Source of the DNA: Kappaphycus alvarezii
Taxonomy: Eukaryota > Rhodophyta > Florideophyceae > Gigartinales > Solieriaceae
Direction: 5' to 3'
NCBI GenBank assembly: GCA_002205965.3
Contig: NADL03000017.1
Location: 784,968 to 848,967, forward strand
Length of the DNA stretch: 64,000 bases
This document shows positions 32,413-46,839 of the stretch, piece after piece. Under the pieces are notes generated by a model that ran no database searches, was not told the DNA's origin, and saw nothing but the letters and a program-made list of their open reading frames with translations. The position numbers and the translations under genes were made by a program. Position 1 is the stretch's first letter; the number at the start of each line of letters is the position of its first letter.

Positions 32413-35400
32413 CCGTTTTTTCTAGGACGAAGGTGTTTTTCAAGCAACAATGGAGATCAAGTATTGCAATAGTGCTGGTAGTGCTGGTAGTGGTACGCTA
32501 GGTTTCCAGTGGAATAATTGTAGTAAAGTGACGATATGGACTAACTTGCATCGTAATTTAAGATATAAAATTCTCGATTTTCCTTCTGACTTTTCTTTAA
32601 CTACCATAATTTATCATATATTTCAATAAAGTTGAATGTCGTACTGTAGAGTCACCTTTATTGAGTTTACGCAAAAAAACTGAAAGAACCAATAAATGGG
32701 TAATTTGGTAAGAAACTGACATGAACTTCTGAACTTTAAACAGTTATTGTCATTGCTTACGCAATGAAAATACCTGAATACCTGACATTCAAAAATTAAA
32801 TTTTACGGTGCTATCTCTTTGAATGTTAGGGAAATTAACAGTATAGAGTCACCGCCATCAACATGAATCGAGACGGGCAGGAGTTATCGGCTGGACAAGC
32901 AAGGACAGGCAAATGAAATGATGCAGTCATGGATATCTCAAAGGGTCGGTTCTACAATTAGATCCCATCGGTCCCGGAAATCAAAACACTTGGGATCACG
33001 GAATCTAATGTAATAATATTTGACACATATTTATCGAAGTTAATTCATACAAGTAAACAGATAAACACATTACTATTTAAATTTAGTTTCAATCACTTCT
33101 GTGAACGCAAAAATTTGACGAAATCCAGATTCTAGAAGTACGGTAGAAGAGGGCAAAACGGTTTGAACTGGCTTGAAGATGAGGTAGCTCCTATCAAAAA
33201 CGTTACGCTTTCAATCTTTGATTCGTTACTTGAATCATTCTATATGTAATTAATACTCCTGCAAGTTGAACAGGTATGATAATAATGTTACGAATATACG
33301 GCAAATATCATTTTGTGATATTTATGGATGCAACATAAAGAAAATATAAACCTTCAAAGAATAGGTTGATAAAGATTCCTGAATAGAAGAAGATCAATTT
33401 GTTTAGAAGAAGTTTACCAGAAGGGAAGATCTGCGAAACTGTATTTTTTATTTACGGAAGTATTATTTGTACAAAATGGCACTCAGGTGGAATGAAACGT
33501 CGAGGAAGAAAAGTATAGACTCAAATTTTAAGTCTACTACAGTTTTGATGGTACAATTTCGCATTTTGTGGGCCCATTGTGAGATAAGACATGATTAACG
33601 GCTTAATGTATAGTTTTACCCAAAAATTTATAAACGGAGCCGGTAAAAGTCAGAGACGACAAGTTTTGCCTGTATAGAAGTTCAGAGTACAGTCAAAGAT
33701 TTTTTTTGGAAGTTCCGTATCAGGAAAGCAACTTAGAGACGTATTAAAATCTTTCAAGAAGGTGATGCTTGAGAGATTTGTTACTTTTGAAATTTGCCTT
33801 TGGAGACAATTTCCTCAAAAGTAATTTTAAGTTATTTTATTTTCCATTCGTAGTTTTATGGGATGCGTCTATTCTCTATTTGAACTTGCATAATTGTATC
33901 TATCCTAACCAAGATATTGGTACTGTTAAGCTTGCCACCTCTCTGTTGAAGAATATGTCAATTTAGTTGAGCGTGAAGGGAAAGTATTAGTTTTGAGCAC
34001 GAAGGGAAGCGGCATGCAGCTTGTGTCAAACTTTTTAAACATGTAGTAGCAGTATTAACGAAATCTGGTGGTCGCTCCGGGAAAGTACTTTCCTGTGCTC
34101 CCATCAATTAAATTAGGGCTGACTTGTCCCAGGAATGGAAATACGGGTGTAACTTTTCATAATGTCAACAGGAATTGCAACATAATGTATAGACACAATA
34201 TTACTGCGCTACAAAGCATTCTGTATCCTCTACCGTAGTGTTTAAAGTAAGCTGCAGTAAAGCATAAGATAATTGTACAAAACACTTAGGCTAATAAATC
34301 TGCCGGTACATAAATGGAACCCAATGTAAAAAAACGTACGTCATCTCCAGTTGAAAAGTTAACAAGCGAGTGAATAGAAGGTATTCTGTACGCCACATGC
34401 TTTCAAACAGTTTCATATCGTTGAATTTCTGTATGAAATTATATCCTTGGGCTTGAGGGCCCTAGGAACCCAGGTTCCAAGAATATCATTGAATATAGGC
34501 AAAGTGTTCCGGCATTTCACATCTCACAAGTGTTTACTAGATCGACTAGGACCGGCTTGATAATATAAATTCGGCGACTTGAAAGGTTTTAGTAGACTCC
34601 TACATCGCTACATACAGAGACATGACATTTGTCCTGATCTAACCAAAGAACTCTCTCCTAAATATCCTTCCAGTGAACATATCCCTGCATCTAATAGCAG
34701 TCAAATTTTTTGGCAGTAAAGAAAACACTGCTTCCTGTTTCAGGGTTGATTTTTTGTATGCCCATATATCATTGGTATCTGATTCCAGTGAATTATAATT
34801 GCATATAGGCTGTTATTGAACCCGAGTCATTAAGCTGTGCAGAAGTAGCATTCAACGAATATCTTGATCTTTTAATTCATGTTGATATGAAGGAAAAACT
34901 AAGAAAGCACAGGCAGACAGTCACAGCCGAACAGAGGATATCAAATGATAAGGATAGATCTAGCCTAGTTCCGACCTCATCAATCGCGAAAGAATTTCCA
35001 AACGTCTGCCAAACAAAGCAGAGTGCTCCTATGTTTTCAACCACATAATTTGAGCATTCTGACATAAATCCTAGCTGTGGAGAAATAAATTACGTATTGA
35101 TCCAGCCTGAACATCAAAACTTCCAACACCAGCAGACAGGTGTCTGCCCGTAGTCCGACAGCAATAGGTTAATGGCCGTTTACTGTTTAAAATCACAGAA
35201 TATAAATTTTTCCTTCACTAAAGCATGCGCAATTCTCCTAAATGATTCTTTGCACTGCTTCCTTCCCCAACTATGCCATAATAATTATTCAATTAAATAT
35301 CTTAATCCAAGACTTTACCAAAACTGTTGCTTTATTGTATCATTGCTTAAGCGTAATCTTGATTCGTCCAACGTGCGGCTTGAGTGGGTGGATTTGCTCT

Positions 35401-36955
35401 CACTCGAAACTAATCAGGCTAGTTCAGCCAAAATGGCCCTCACATGCTGGGAAATATTAGGGTATCTCCATTGATTGCTTTTCCACCACTGCAACGGATC
35501 TGTCCCTTTGTTGACACATGACGTAGCCCATAAAAAATATCCATTTCGTCATTTTCAGCAATATAGATTAGTACGTATTTACGCAAGAAAGTCAAAATCT
35601 GACAGAACTCAGATGCAAAGGGAGGATCTCAAAATATGGCAAAGTGAGCCAAATCATATAACTCGAGCTTACGCGAAATTGTTTACTCAATGGGGATCAA
35701 TACTTTGTTGTCACTTTTTGTCAATATTCAAGCCTTCCTCGTCAAATTAATAAGTGCCTTAACGGAAATAATTATTAGGGTTACATAAGACAAACCTGAT
35801 TGCAATTACGTTACAGGCGCAGCCGTTTCTAGAAAAACCGCAGATTTCTACCGCCCTTTTCCCATTCCGGCTTTCCGGTCATAAATTCTCTTAGGCCAAG
35901 GAGTCTATGGAAAGCAGTATTGAACACTCCCCAAGCTCGAATAGAATTCTAACTCATAGTAAATGTCGAAGACCATCTCGTCTCCACATCTAGTGCTGGA
36001 AGCGTCACCCACTAACCAAGTTGAACCCGCACGGAATCAAAGAGATCGTGCAGTTTTACCGACGCCTTTATTGAGTTAGTGAGTGAGCTGAAAGAGTAAA
36101 TATCAGTTAATCGGTACTATACATTCTTCAGCTACTATTTTAAGCAAATGAGCGATACATAGTAGAACAAAAACTTCGTACATATTTGACGAACAGCGCC
36201 CTTCGGAAGTAAAACTCCCAAGTAGCTTCGATATTCCGTTGCCCATATTTCTTGTGTTATCTGTCATGATTGCTCATACTTTCGGGAGAATGTCCAATGG
36301 CCATGTTGCATCAAAAAGAAGAGAAAATGTTGCCTCCCTGTGAGATGTCGAGGAGTTCCAAGTGCTCTTCCTTTGGGGAGATCATCGCGAGAACTATTCT
36401 TATAGTGGAGTGGTCCTTCATGTATTATCCGGTTTGGTTGGGGCCGTAGTGTATGTGGGCTCATTTTGCACCTTTTATGGAGCATCTTTCTTTACGGGTG
36501 ACGGATTTATCAGTCACTTATTTTTAGCGGTATGCACATGTGGTTGGTATGAGTTGGTTGCGCGGCGGAATTGGTTAGGTGTCCCAGTCAATTGCCTGTA
36601 TTGTGTCGAGATTTTCAAGCTCCACGTAGTGGGCTGGTTTCTACTGTTTTGCGTCGGGATAACTTATTGTGTGTTTTTGGCTGCGCAGAGGGAGCGCGTT
36701 GATATTCACTGTTTACTATTTGTTGTTGGGCGTTGCTCTGCTGACTCGTTTATGTCGTGATTTTCGGGTGCCGGAATGAGTGGAAGTTTTGATGGGTGTT
36801 CGTCACGCTTGATTGTATGCCCAGCATGTACCAGTTTCCGGGTCGTAGTGGTGGAAGTCTTGGGTTCTTGTGGCGGTATATGATCGAGACTGGTTGAAAG
36901 TGACGATGTGTTTTCCCCCTAGGCTGTACATATATAGGACTGGTTCTGCTCTAGG
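32413..36955. other. AT-rich sequence, no gene supported
   Basis: Many stops in all frames. The longest plus frames (35172-35474, 100 codons, and 35475-35750) and the 132-codon frame at 36362-36760 show no motif; the last lies antisense to the continuation of the copia integrase remnant. The stretch is probably old transposon sequence. Confidence 0.4.
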
Positions 36956-37320
36956 TCTCAGCTTGTTTTTGATGAGCTTAAGTCCAGGTATTGATCATTA
37001 TTTGCGGTGATTCCGGGGGCTTGAAATGCCATGCAGTGGAGGTTAGTTTGCCGGTCGTGTGGTGGTGTGTTGCCGTGTTATATTGTATTTGAATACTGCA
37101 TCCAGTGGTGCGTCTCCCCAGTGTGTGTCATCGAGTTGGCTCCGGCTGAGTGATGTACGGGTAGTCCGCAATATTGTGAGATTGATTGTTTCCGCAAATG
37201 CATTATACTGTGATGTGTATGGCATGGTTGAAGAGACTTTTGTGATCTTTGATGTGTATTTTTCACTTATATATAGGTATCACACAGGTTCCATCAAGAG
37301 AGTTCCGATACAGCAAGCAT
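36956..37320 (-). pseudogene. Copia integrase remnant, second lineage
   Basis: The minus strand from about 37290 reads ISEKYTSKITKV then MPYTSQYNAFAETINLTIL, LSRSQLDDTHWGDAPLDAVF and YNITRQHTTTR, and after a shift TAWHFKPPESP. This is the end of the copia integrase core: the PY.SQ.NA.AE..N.TI helix containing the catalytic Glu (here AET), the W..A....Y..N... segment and the W..KPP block. It differs from the 15-23 kb element, so it is another copia lineage. Downstream RT is not readable. Confidence 0.6.
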
Positions 37321-38800
37321 AAGTTCAACAAACATCTTTACCTCACTCTATCGTGCTGGGTCACTGCTTCCAGCTTCGCCATCCACCACTTACCTCTGTT
37401 TCCCAATACTTTCGCTCTCCAACAGTCTACTTATACCGAGTAACTTTCCCGAAATCTACCGTGCTATACCATGGATATCCCAAGTGACCAGTAAATGCAA
37501 AAAAATTACACTAACGAAAAAATCGGATTACAACTGTTCAGTCTCTATATCAAATAAGGCCCGTAAATCTCTACTGGAGGGCAAAAAGTAACTTTTAGAG
37601 ATAGTAAAAGTCTTACATGAAGATAATTATACCTGCGTAATCGGATTCTATACCCTTTTCGGAACCGACACGGTTTACAACTGTCAAGATTGGACAAAAA
37701 ATGAATGTTCCCGCAACTCCGCAACACACATCATCCACAATACCGACCCTAACGAAACGTGAAGGGTCTGCTGGAACTCCACCTACTGGTACTAATACTT
37801 CAAGGCGCGGTGCTCAGGGATCAGCGCAAGTATCGAGACATTTTAGTTCAGCATCTTCCGGTGAAGCGCCTCAGGAAAGGTCTGATGGTACTTTCCCTGT
37901 TTCTAAACGGACGTGTAAAATTAAAAGTGGTTCAAAGGATCCCAAGCGATAAAAATAGCAAATTTAAAGGCACGTTTATGTGGCGAGTGAGACCGTTTCC
38001 AGAGAAACGGTGAAAGAGAAACTATAACCGTGGATGAGGGACACGAGTCGACGGCTACCGGTGGTCAAAGGAGTCATGGACATGGGAGGGGGGAACTTAT
38101 GCAAGGGTAAGGGGAAGAAGAAGAGGGCATGTAAATGGAAGAGGAAGAGGTCGTGTGTTGGAGGATGCAAGTCCAGGTTGGACCCAATCCTCAATAAGTA
38201 ACAACAAGATCTTTATAGAGCGTTATTTATTGATTACATGTCGCATCACCGTCCTTGTATGTTGAGTAAAGCATAGATGAATAACCTAAAGTTGTAATTA
38301 CAGGTTAAGTAAGTTTCGAGAACGCGGTGTGGTATTTTCGTTCTGCTCATATATTGGACTGGCTTAATGAGTCAATGATCTTGCAAAAGTTACAGAGCGG
38401 GGGGAAGCTATCGTTTTAGCTGGCCTAAATGTCAAGGTATGTGGCTGTCCTATTTTCTCACACCACAGTATTAAGCTCTGAGAATTTGATATCTATTCCG
38501 AGGCAAGCTGCAAGCGCCTCCGTGCCCTGCAGCATATCCATCAAATCGCATCAGAGGGTATTGCTTATCCTGCCTTTGGAAGGAACACAAGTGGTGGTGA
38601 AACGTAGGCGGTACAAAGTGACCAAACAAAACATTTGAAGGGGATTAAATGCATTTCTTTTTGAGAAAAATGGAAGGTCTTCTTTGTACTCTTGCATCAT
38701 CTCGCCACTTTAGAAGAGGATCTGCATAAAGAGCGTGCCGGTGAAAATCAGCTTAAGACAAAGAGCGCAAGGAAAGCTGACTAAAAATTATACTTCGCCC
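37321..38800. other. No gene firmly supported
   Basis: A plus frame at 37701-37952 (83 codons) is Ser/Thr/Gly-rich with a basic end (CKIKSGSKDPKR) and, after a shift, a second lysine-rich stretch near 38110-38170 (CKGKGKKKRACKWKRKRSC). It may be a decayed nucleic-acid-binding segment of a mobile element; nothing more specific can be said. Confidence 0.3.
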
Positions 38801-41575
38801 ATGCTGTCGCCGGCGCATTGTTCAGAGTCACTTTGGGAATAAGTTTTCGCAGGAAAGGAGGGCCCCATGATGAATCGATAAGAAACCTTCCTGAGAAGAT
38901 TTTATATGGACATGGGGGGAGTATTTGGAGGTATGCGATGGAGGTTACGCCAAAGAAGTTTTATGGAGACCTAGATGGACTTTGGACTCTGTTCTGTAAT
39001 TTTCATGCCTGATCACATCTTAAGATGTCATCTATTTGTGGCGAAATCTTATTTGAACCCTATCGAAAATATGTGCAGGAGTAGGCAGAGGGGGAGCATT
39101 GGTTGTTGTGAGTGCTGAGTCGATGGAAGATTATGGTTCTACATCGGGTGTGGTCCATAACTCTATAGTTGGAGCTCAAAATGTATCAGTAAATGTCAGA
39201 AAAGCACTGGGAGGCACATACTTGGTCGAACTTGCAGCAAAATCTACTACGGACGGCAGTGAAGCATATTGGAGATGTGGAATTGTGTCCTTTGATACGG
39301 AAAAGAGTTCATAATCGATAACAGTCCTTATTGGGGATCTGAAGTATTATTCACCTCGAAAATGGTGGTAAACTTTGGCCGCGGTACAGATAGCAATCGT
39401 ATCGCTGCAATTGCGGTATCTGAACACGGGAATGAGAAGTTCTGTAAGGGTTTGCGCTTCATGTATACTATTAATTACAGCCTTCAAGAGAGATAGAATA
39501 CTTGGATTGGAGTTCCTAGGTAGAAAGTCAAGCTTACGGATACTCTTTTAGAGAGCACATTATGATGACCACCTTCTCTCATCGATATGTCATGGGGCAG
39601 AAGATAAGATTGGTGCGGTTTTCGATGTCCTGACTTTAGGGCAGCGTTGCGACTATTTTTTTATTGCAGACAGTTTCGAATAACAGCTACGAATGAATAG
39701 TACATTATTAATGCCCTTTTTCATATTTAAATAAGAGCTTGGATTAGTTTGAGGTCAGATGAATGAGAAGAAATTGGCTCAGTGGTACAAGCAGCTGCAC
39801 GATGTTTGTTTTTAACTCCAAGGTATCAACCGAACAAGTGACGAGAGGTACTGCTAATGTTATGGATTTTGTAAGTACCTTCTTCGATACTGGGATGTTG
39901 GCAGTAAATGCAGAGAGATACATCACTTGATTCCTGGAAGATGTAGCTTCCTTTGATATATATGAATTTGAGGAGTGGAATGATAATGAATGTTTTGAAG
40001 GGTTTGATGACCAACGACTAGTGACAGCAACTGTCGAGACTAAGAATAAAGTCGCATCTATTTCACTTGGAGCGGCTTTTCGAAGTGGGACACCATATGT
40101 TTTGCAATGTGAACTGGGAGATTAAACCTTCGCAAAATACATCACGTGCGAGCGTATGGGTCAAATTCTTCAAAAAGCATTAGATTTGCAGATTCAGTTT
40201 AACTTTATGCAGCCATGGAGGAGACTAGGTTGATTTGAAAAGTGTTAGGGCGAGTTTATTGACACTAAAGGGCTATATTTTGTCATCTTTGATCGGTCTG
40301 GCTAAAGCTCTGGAGGAATGGGCTCATCGTGAAACTTTATCAATCCCCCCGTTTGTTGAATATCACTTGAAAATTTTTTTGAAAACTCGACACAAGTTTT
40401 GGACTGTTGTAGATAATCAAATCGCAAAGAAAGGTTGCTCTGTTCCATTCAAAACTTTTAAACATGCGGTCCAGACGTTTTGGTCTATTGAAAAGTAGTT
40501 ATTTATATGGTTATATACAGCAACGGGATGTTTTGCGGAGCTCAACATATCACTTAAAGTGGGAAAAGAAATTGAGAAGCCAAGTCCTCAAGACACTTAC
40601 CGTTAATGGTTTTGCTGCATGGAGATTGTTGCAGAGACAAGATTTATTGGATTCAGAGCAGCTTTTTCGTTCGACTGAATTTCATAGAAATGTGCTAAAA
40701 TAAGTTTAGTCAACTGCAGGCTTTATTTTTTTTTAAGAAATGCTTAGTTAAGTGTCTAATACTGGGCTACAGAGCAATAGTGAGTATGGCACTGTTTCAA
40801 TCGTACCCTAAAAATTCTGGTCAAGAATCAAGGAGTTTGATAGAACTTACACATTCTAAGAAGCGCAATAGGTTGAAGTTATCTAACTCAACTGAGGGGG
40901 TAGTGCTACGAATATCTGTGTGGGGATATCATACTGGAGGAAGTAAATCATTGCTTATTATGCGGTCAATATGGGCAAGGGTATAGAGAGCATCGTACGG
41001 TGTTCAATAGCACAGTTTGCCAGGTTAGTCTATGCTTAATGGTACCACTGGGATACAGAAAAATATGTTCGTAAATCTGGAAAAAAGCCCTTGGTTTTGA
41101 AAGCTGGTTTAATTCGTATACACGTGGCTGACGCGGACCACCGGGAAAGCACTGAGCTAGCAATATTGTCGGTTCCTGCACTAGACCCCCTATATTAATG
41201 CAGTAAAGTATTATTACAGCTAAAAGCTCCTGGATCGACAGATGGTACGAGTTACTCCGAGGCGTTGGATGAAATTCAGGACGGAGATGAACGAAATGGT
41301 ATTGATTTAAATGAAATATCATTTCGATTAGATGGTATTAGAGGAAAGTGGAATAAGTTGGGGTAGACTCAGCAATAGGTTGCTAGTCTAGTGCTGGATC
41401 TGTGCAATCATACCGGCGACGTTCAGGCACTACTGACAACTTACAGCCTACATCGAAGCGGAGGAGGTTTAGGAAACAAGAAGATCACGTTCAGTAAGGT
41501 CTTAACTGCAGTAAACGTCAATCCATTACTTCCAATTTTTTCAGATATAAGGACGATTTTCCCATGCCGCTAAGC
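38801..41575 (+). other. Decayed coding-like tract of unknown kind
   Basis: A series of plus-strand open pieces (38818-39012, 39099-39314, 39840-40125 in part, 40235-40498, 40464-40703, 40780-40986, 41391-41573) follows in one direction with protein-like composition, for example EEWNDNECFEGFDDQRLVTA near 39970. None matches a family I know. Stops separate the pieces. An old mobile element or an integrated foreign sequence is plausible but unproven. Confidence 0.3.
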
Positions 41576-42596
41576 ACCACGAAAATTTCAATATCAAATC
41601 TTTTTTCCTCTGCAAATTTCCATCCATTCATCATGGAAATCGCTGGATGCAAAAGAACAGTCTCCCAAACACTAGTATATACTCACTTTAGGCTGGTATC
41701 AATAAGAAACAGAGCTGCGGAATTGTAAAAGTAATATGCAATGAATTGGATATTAAAATCAGGAACTAGGGATATCAACTTGAAATCCTACGACTTGGTC
41801 CCTATGCTAGTCATCTCCAGCCTGTTGGTAGTTGGTCTCAATGTTTCGAGCTCATTTTGGTTCTGATGCTTAGAAGTACGCTGTAGCTTCTGCTTCAGCG
41901 AACGGACGCCGCCGGTACAACTATACACGTTTTGAAACATTCAATCCGTCCGACTATAGCACTGTTACAACTTCACTTCGAAGTTATAAAGCAGGGACCA
42001 GCTAGATATCAACAAAATCACTGGCGCCTTCTGGTCTTTGAGAACAGGCCAGGGGCACTTTATAAAGACCACAGAGGGCCCTAAATGCAGACTAGTTAAG
42101 TTTCTGACAATAAACAACTTTACATGTCACAGCATTCGTTGACAGTAAAAGTTTATTATATATCCGAGTGCCGAAATTTTATGATCATATCTCGTAAATT
42201 TGAGCTGCTTTTGGTTGACTCATTCCATCAGATCTCTGACCTAATGCGATAGAGTCGAAGGTGAGGATTTCGGCTTAGACTACACATAGTTTGTAAGCAT
42301 AAGTGGGAATATTGTGCGCACAGCGAAACGATCATTTGAAGTTGCAAAGAAGGGAAAAGAGGACCAAAAAAGGGATTTTGATCGCTATATCGATCAACAT
42401 GGCCATTTACTCGCATCTAGACACGAAGCTAAAGCTAAAAATTTCGCCTCTCTCCTCCTCGAAGTCAGTCTAGCATTTTGCTCAGTAGACGTAGAAGCAC
42501 CTGCTTCCTTCCCGGCTCGCAGTTGACGGGTTTGTGTTTCGGTGCTTCTTCCCCGTGTGAAGCAGAACTAGACGCGAAAGACTCCACTCCTCTTCC
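41576..42596. other. No gene recognised
   Basis: Short frames only. The transition from AT-rich sequence to the more balanced composition of the 42.6-48 kb element occurs here. Confidence 0.4.
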
Positions 42597-45500
42597 TTAT
42601 CGCGTCAGCTTGCCTAGTCCCAGAACTTTCTCTTCGTCTTCAACAACTTCATCCTCAGCAGTAACATCCAACTCATCTCCGATCCTTTCGTTGGCGGCAG
42701 CAGTAGCTTGTAAAATATACGCAGTTCTTCGACGCCTTGATGCATGACTTTTTCCCGTCCTAGACTGCGACTGAGATACCGTGTCAGGAACATTTCTCAA
42801 CGTTAGCTCTTTTACATACTCCAACACGTCTGTCGCAGTCCGGGGTATACTCTCATACATAGATTGACGCTACAGAGTGTGCATTTGTACAAAGACCTTT
42901 TCCTCGTTTAGCGCCCGATGTTGGCCACAAAGCGTACTGTATAGTGACTTTTGGAGCAATGGTTCATGTCGTGAACAGTCATGCGCAAGGTAAAGCCATT
43001 AGTGCTATTAAAGAAGGACAAGCGATTTTTCTTTCTGTTGTTGACGCTGAGAACTATGCGCATTATTCCTCCTTGGAAATAGAACCTGTAACACCTTCAA
43101 CTGGAACGGTACCCTCGGGGCTATCTTCATCAAAGGTTCTTCGGCAGACGCCATCAAAGTCGCGGCATGAATTAAAAACTCTGGAGATACATCAAGCATG
43201 AACTCAGCGGATAACCACCTTGTATAGCGAGTTCTTATAGCTGTCTAAACAGTGAAACCATACTCCAATACTTCACGCCTCTGTTACATACGCCACCCAA
43301 TAAATGCGTTCACTGTCACAGTCTTAACTGTCTGAGACACAATCTTCTGTTCCCATTGAAAATGGGGTGTTGCTGAGAGCAGGATAGCACCAAGTTATGT
43401 CGCACTGCCTACTCCAGCGTTTTTTTGGAGTAGAAAAATTTGGCCCCATTTTTGCACACTTTGAGCCGCGAAAACGACCCTTGGCGTTTTATGTAGCCAT
43501 CAACAATCTTCCAAAACTCAAATTTGCTCTTCAAGTCACTTTCCAGTCCCGCTTCACATACAACGGGAGAGCTTTTACTCTTTCATATGCCCATGAAACT
43601 ATTTCAGATACAACGTCCTTCAGAGCCCGAAACCAACGCTGTCTGACACTCCCGGGGCACTTGACTCTCAACACATGCAGTTTCTACAGTAGCTATATAG
43701 ACAGCCAAACTACTTTGGAGGACAATGATCTGGTGCAGTGGCTGTTCTATTTGTTCAGTGGGACATAACTGTTTAAGCTTTCATCTGCAAGCTCGCACGC
43801 ATGACATTAGTAGTGAAAATTGATGCTGACGCACCAAGCTTTGAAGCAGCGACGTGAGTCTTAATATCAACTGCTGCCAAAGCAATTGCTTCCTATTCTC
43901 ATTCGAATCCAGAAACGTCCTCGCTCCACCCAAAGTAGCTCTTCTAAGCAACAGCGATTCCATCCGAGGAGCATGCCAAAAAACTTGCATCCTTCATGGA
44001 AAACACATTTAGACCTCAAAGACGTCCTTAATAAACGGTTTCTTGGCTAAAGATTTCACTACAGCCTCTTCATTTACCGATCCTCTCTTCATCGCCCCTG
44101 TCGACAACTTAGAACTGAAACATCCATAAAACAGCTCAATCCATTTTGCAGTGCTTCCATCTTCTGTGGTACTCCTGCTTTCCAACCAAATCAAAGCTAT
44201 CTCCCACTCCCTCAGAGCATAAAAACAGCACTCGTTTGTACCCGCAACCCGTAACTGGCTGAGCACAAACCAGTCCGCACATCTTTGACCAACGCTCAGA
44301 GGCTCACAGTTAATGCTGATTTTATCTGCGTTGCCTTCTTCAGCGCACGAAGAGTGTCACAATCTTTGCTTTATTCTTCATACAAGTTATCTTCAGTGAT
44401 CAACTCCCGAGTTCTGCACAGCAGTCTATGTGTTCAATTTATTTGAATTGAGTCCGGGACTGCGTACATAAAGCGAGGTACTTTTGAGAACTCAGTTGTT
44501 ACAAGCCCCTTGAGAGCAACAGCCGTCATCCCATTTTGACCAACAAGACTACCTGCGCCAATGTACTTCGTCGCAAAGAAGCAGGCATGGCCCAATAATG
44601 GACTGTTATCGATTCAAAATTCCTTCCCGCGATCATGTTGTGGCTGTTAAGCAGACAATTTTCGAGCTCCCTGTTCCGATATCCCAGCTGATTCTATACT
44701 GAAAGCACCTACCTGCCCACTTGCTTCAGCTCCAGACGAGACTGGCACTTCCCCAATTACCCTGCCATCGCCACTTGGCCAGCTTCCGCGATCCCTCCAC
44801 CACCTCCTATGTCATTCAGAGCCGTTGCGCCCCATTATCACCATCTCCATTATCATCCGGACCCTCTTTCATCCGGCTCTGTACGCTCTAAACCTTCATC
44901 CTCAGCTTCAAGCACGGCATACTCATCATCTGCAGCATTAATGTCGAGACTCGATGCTGCGACAAAGGGATGTACCCGCAGCAACTGTTACGGCATCACA
45001 ACTCCGAACCCAGCGAAACTCCGAAAGCAATTTCATGAAGGCCTCCTTTCCACATCCCCTGTCCGCCTTAACGATTCATTTGATGATCGCTTCCCCTCCT
45101 CTTTCATCCAAAAAAAATAAACACCAGTTTGCGCACAGACTAAACATCAACTTCACCACACCGTCTAAATTTCTACGCAAAAACAATGCTGAACAGAGCA
45201 CCAGCGACTGCACTAGCTGTATGAAATTTCTTGTCCACCGTGCTATTGCTCAACGTCTTTACTTGGTTGTATCCCGTTCTCATCCAACAAATCATCATCA
45301 AGAGTTGCCAGCAGCTTCAGTGGTGCGAAAAACACCTTCCTTGCCTCCCTTAATACAATCGCCTCAAACTCTGTGATTTACCTTGTTTGATCCTGCTTCG
45401 CATCCCATGTGACCCCACCTTCTCCACCTCGTCCAGTGCGGGAGTACGCAAGAACATTGTTAGAGATGAACTTCATTCCCTCTAGAGACGAAGGCTGATG

Positions 45501-46150
45501 TCCCATCTGGCGCAAGAAATCTACCGTCCTTTCAAAACTAAACCCTTTCGTTTGAGACAACAAAAGGTCAGAAACGTAGCAGTACATATCAGAAAGACTA
45601 AGTTTGGCCTGCCAAGACGATGAAGAGCAATGCACTCATTCAGCCAAAGCATTAGCTGATTCAGGTCCTTCAATCAGTAGCACAACAATTCCAGCCCTTG
45701 TCGTAGAGACTCCCCTGAACTTGCACTGCAACTCCAGTTTCTCAACAGCATCGGAACAAAAAGACTTCTCTATCCCCTATCATCTTTTCCGTGAACGCCG
45801 ACTCCCAAGCTCAAATCATGCATGCAAGACCCCCTTACACACAGCCTTGACTTGGTCAGGTCGAGCGCCCGATCTTCACCCACGACCCCTCCCCGGCCTC
45901 CTCCTTTTCCATTGGCTCTTGAATTTCCCCTGCCCGATCCTCTCGGCCTTCCTCGCCCACGCCCGTCGCCCCTTCTTGTTGGAGGCGGTGGCTGTCTAAG
46001 ACACGAGCTCCAGATTGCGCTTGTCGAATATGCGGCGTTTGAACTGGGTTGACTGCTGTGTAGGAATTTTTTGGGGGAGTTGAAGGTGCCGTCGGTTCGA
46101 AATGGAAAGGTGGAGGAATTTTCTGCGGTAGATAGTGAAGAAGGATTCAT
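42597..46150 (-). pseudogene. Mobile-element protein with AT-hook and YqaJ-like PD-(D/E)XK nuclease
   Basis: Reading from 46150 downwards, a Ser/Pro-rich start leads to GDGRGRGRPRGSGRGN, an AT-hook-like RGRPRG core (about 45960). Next come LSLSDMYCYVSDLLL ... FERTVDFLRQMGHQPSSLEG, then, past an in-frame TAA, FEAIVLREARKVFFAPLKLL and ATLDDDLLDENG (about 45290). The nuclease region has MKRGSVNEEAVVKSLAKKPF (about 44080), FLACSSDGIAVA (Asp about 43965), VDIKTHV (about 43864) and LHQIIVLQSSLAVYIAT (about 43720). G...E, S-x-DG, D/E-x-K and a Q..HQ helix are the layout of YqaJ-type recombinase nucleases. The last 87 codons (42860-42597) are Arg-rich then acidic. Several frame changes and at least two stops occur. 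Confidence 0.6.
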
Positions 46151-46839
46151 ATCGCAAGGTAGTCAAGAGGCAATGAGGGGTTGCGACAGTTCTCCTTGAC
46201 AGATTTTGACCATTGAACTTCCAGAATTCAGGAAGGCCAACGCATTACATTGATTCAATCCATTTCATGCCGAAAAAACTGTAAAGAGGCAAGAGAGCCA
46301 CTTTGTATGCCTTCTGAACTTCTCTGTGATCTCTACACCCGAGACTCAGCCATTGCGCAACGAGTGATGATTAAGATCCATCAATCGCTATACTAAATTA
46401 CCTAATTTTAAAAATTAAAAGAAGAAAATATAAATTTCACACTCTTTTCGTGGTCAATTCAGAAGTTGAGAAAAGGATCCAATAACTCATCAGTCTAGTT
46501 CTTTTTCCGCAAAAAAGAATCGCCGAGCACTTACAGGCCCCCTTCCTTCCCCAGTACATCAAAAGTTAGTATGCCTGCCCCGTCCTTAGTTACACCTTCG
46601 TTTTGACTATCTTTTGTTGAGTCAAGGATAACCCACACTCTTCATCTGTCGCTTCGGTTTCAGAATCTGCTGCCTCAGTGATAAAGTCTGCACCATCGGA
46701 ATCTCAGGAACTGTATGAACGCAAGTGCTGTGAAACGCAACAAAATTGTGGTACTCAAAGGCGACAGCCTGTTGCTGCGGGAAAACGCGCAACATTGTTG
46801 CATGTGTTTGTGTACCTAAAACACTTCGTTTATTATGGA

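Noticed and set aside
36362..36760. 132-codon hydrophobic plus frame
   Set aside because: Membrane-like by composition only; it is antisense to the continuation of the copia integrase remnant.
43397..43768. 123-codon plus frame
   Set aside because: Antisense to the QPLHQIIVLQSS block of the YqaJ-like ORF.
45604..45999. 131-codon plus frame
   Set aside because: Complement of the AT-hook and Gly/Arg-rich region of the minus-strand mobile-element ORF.
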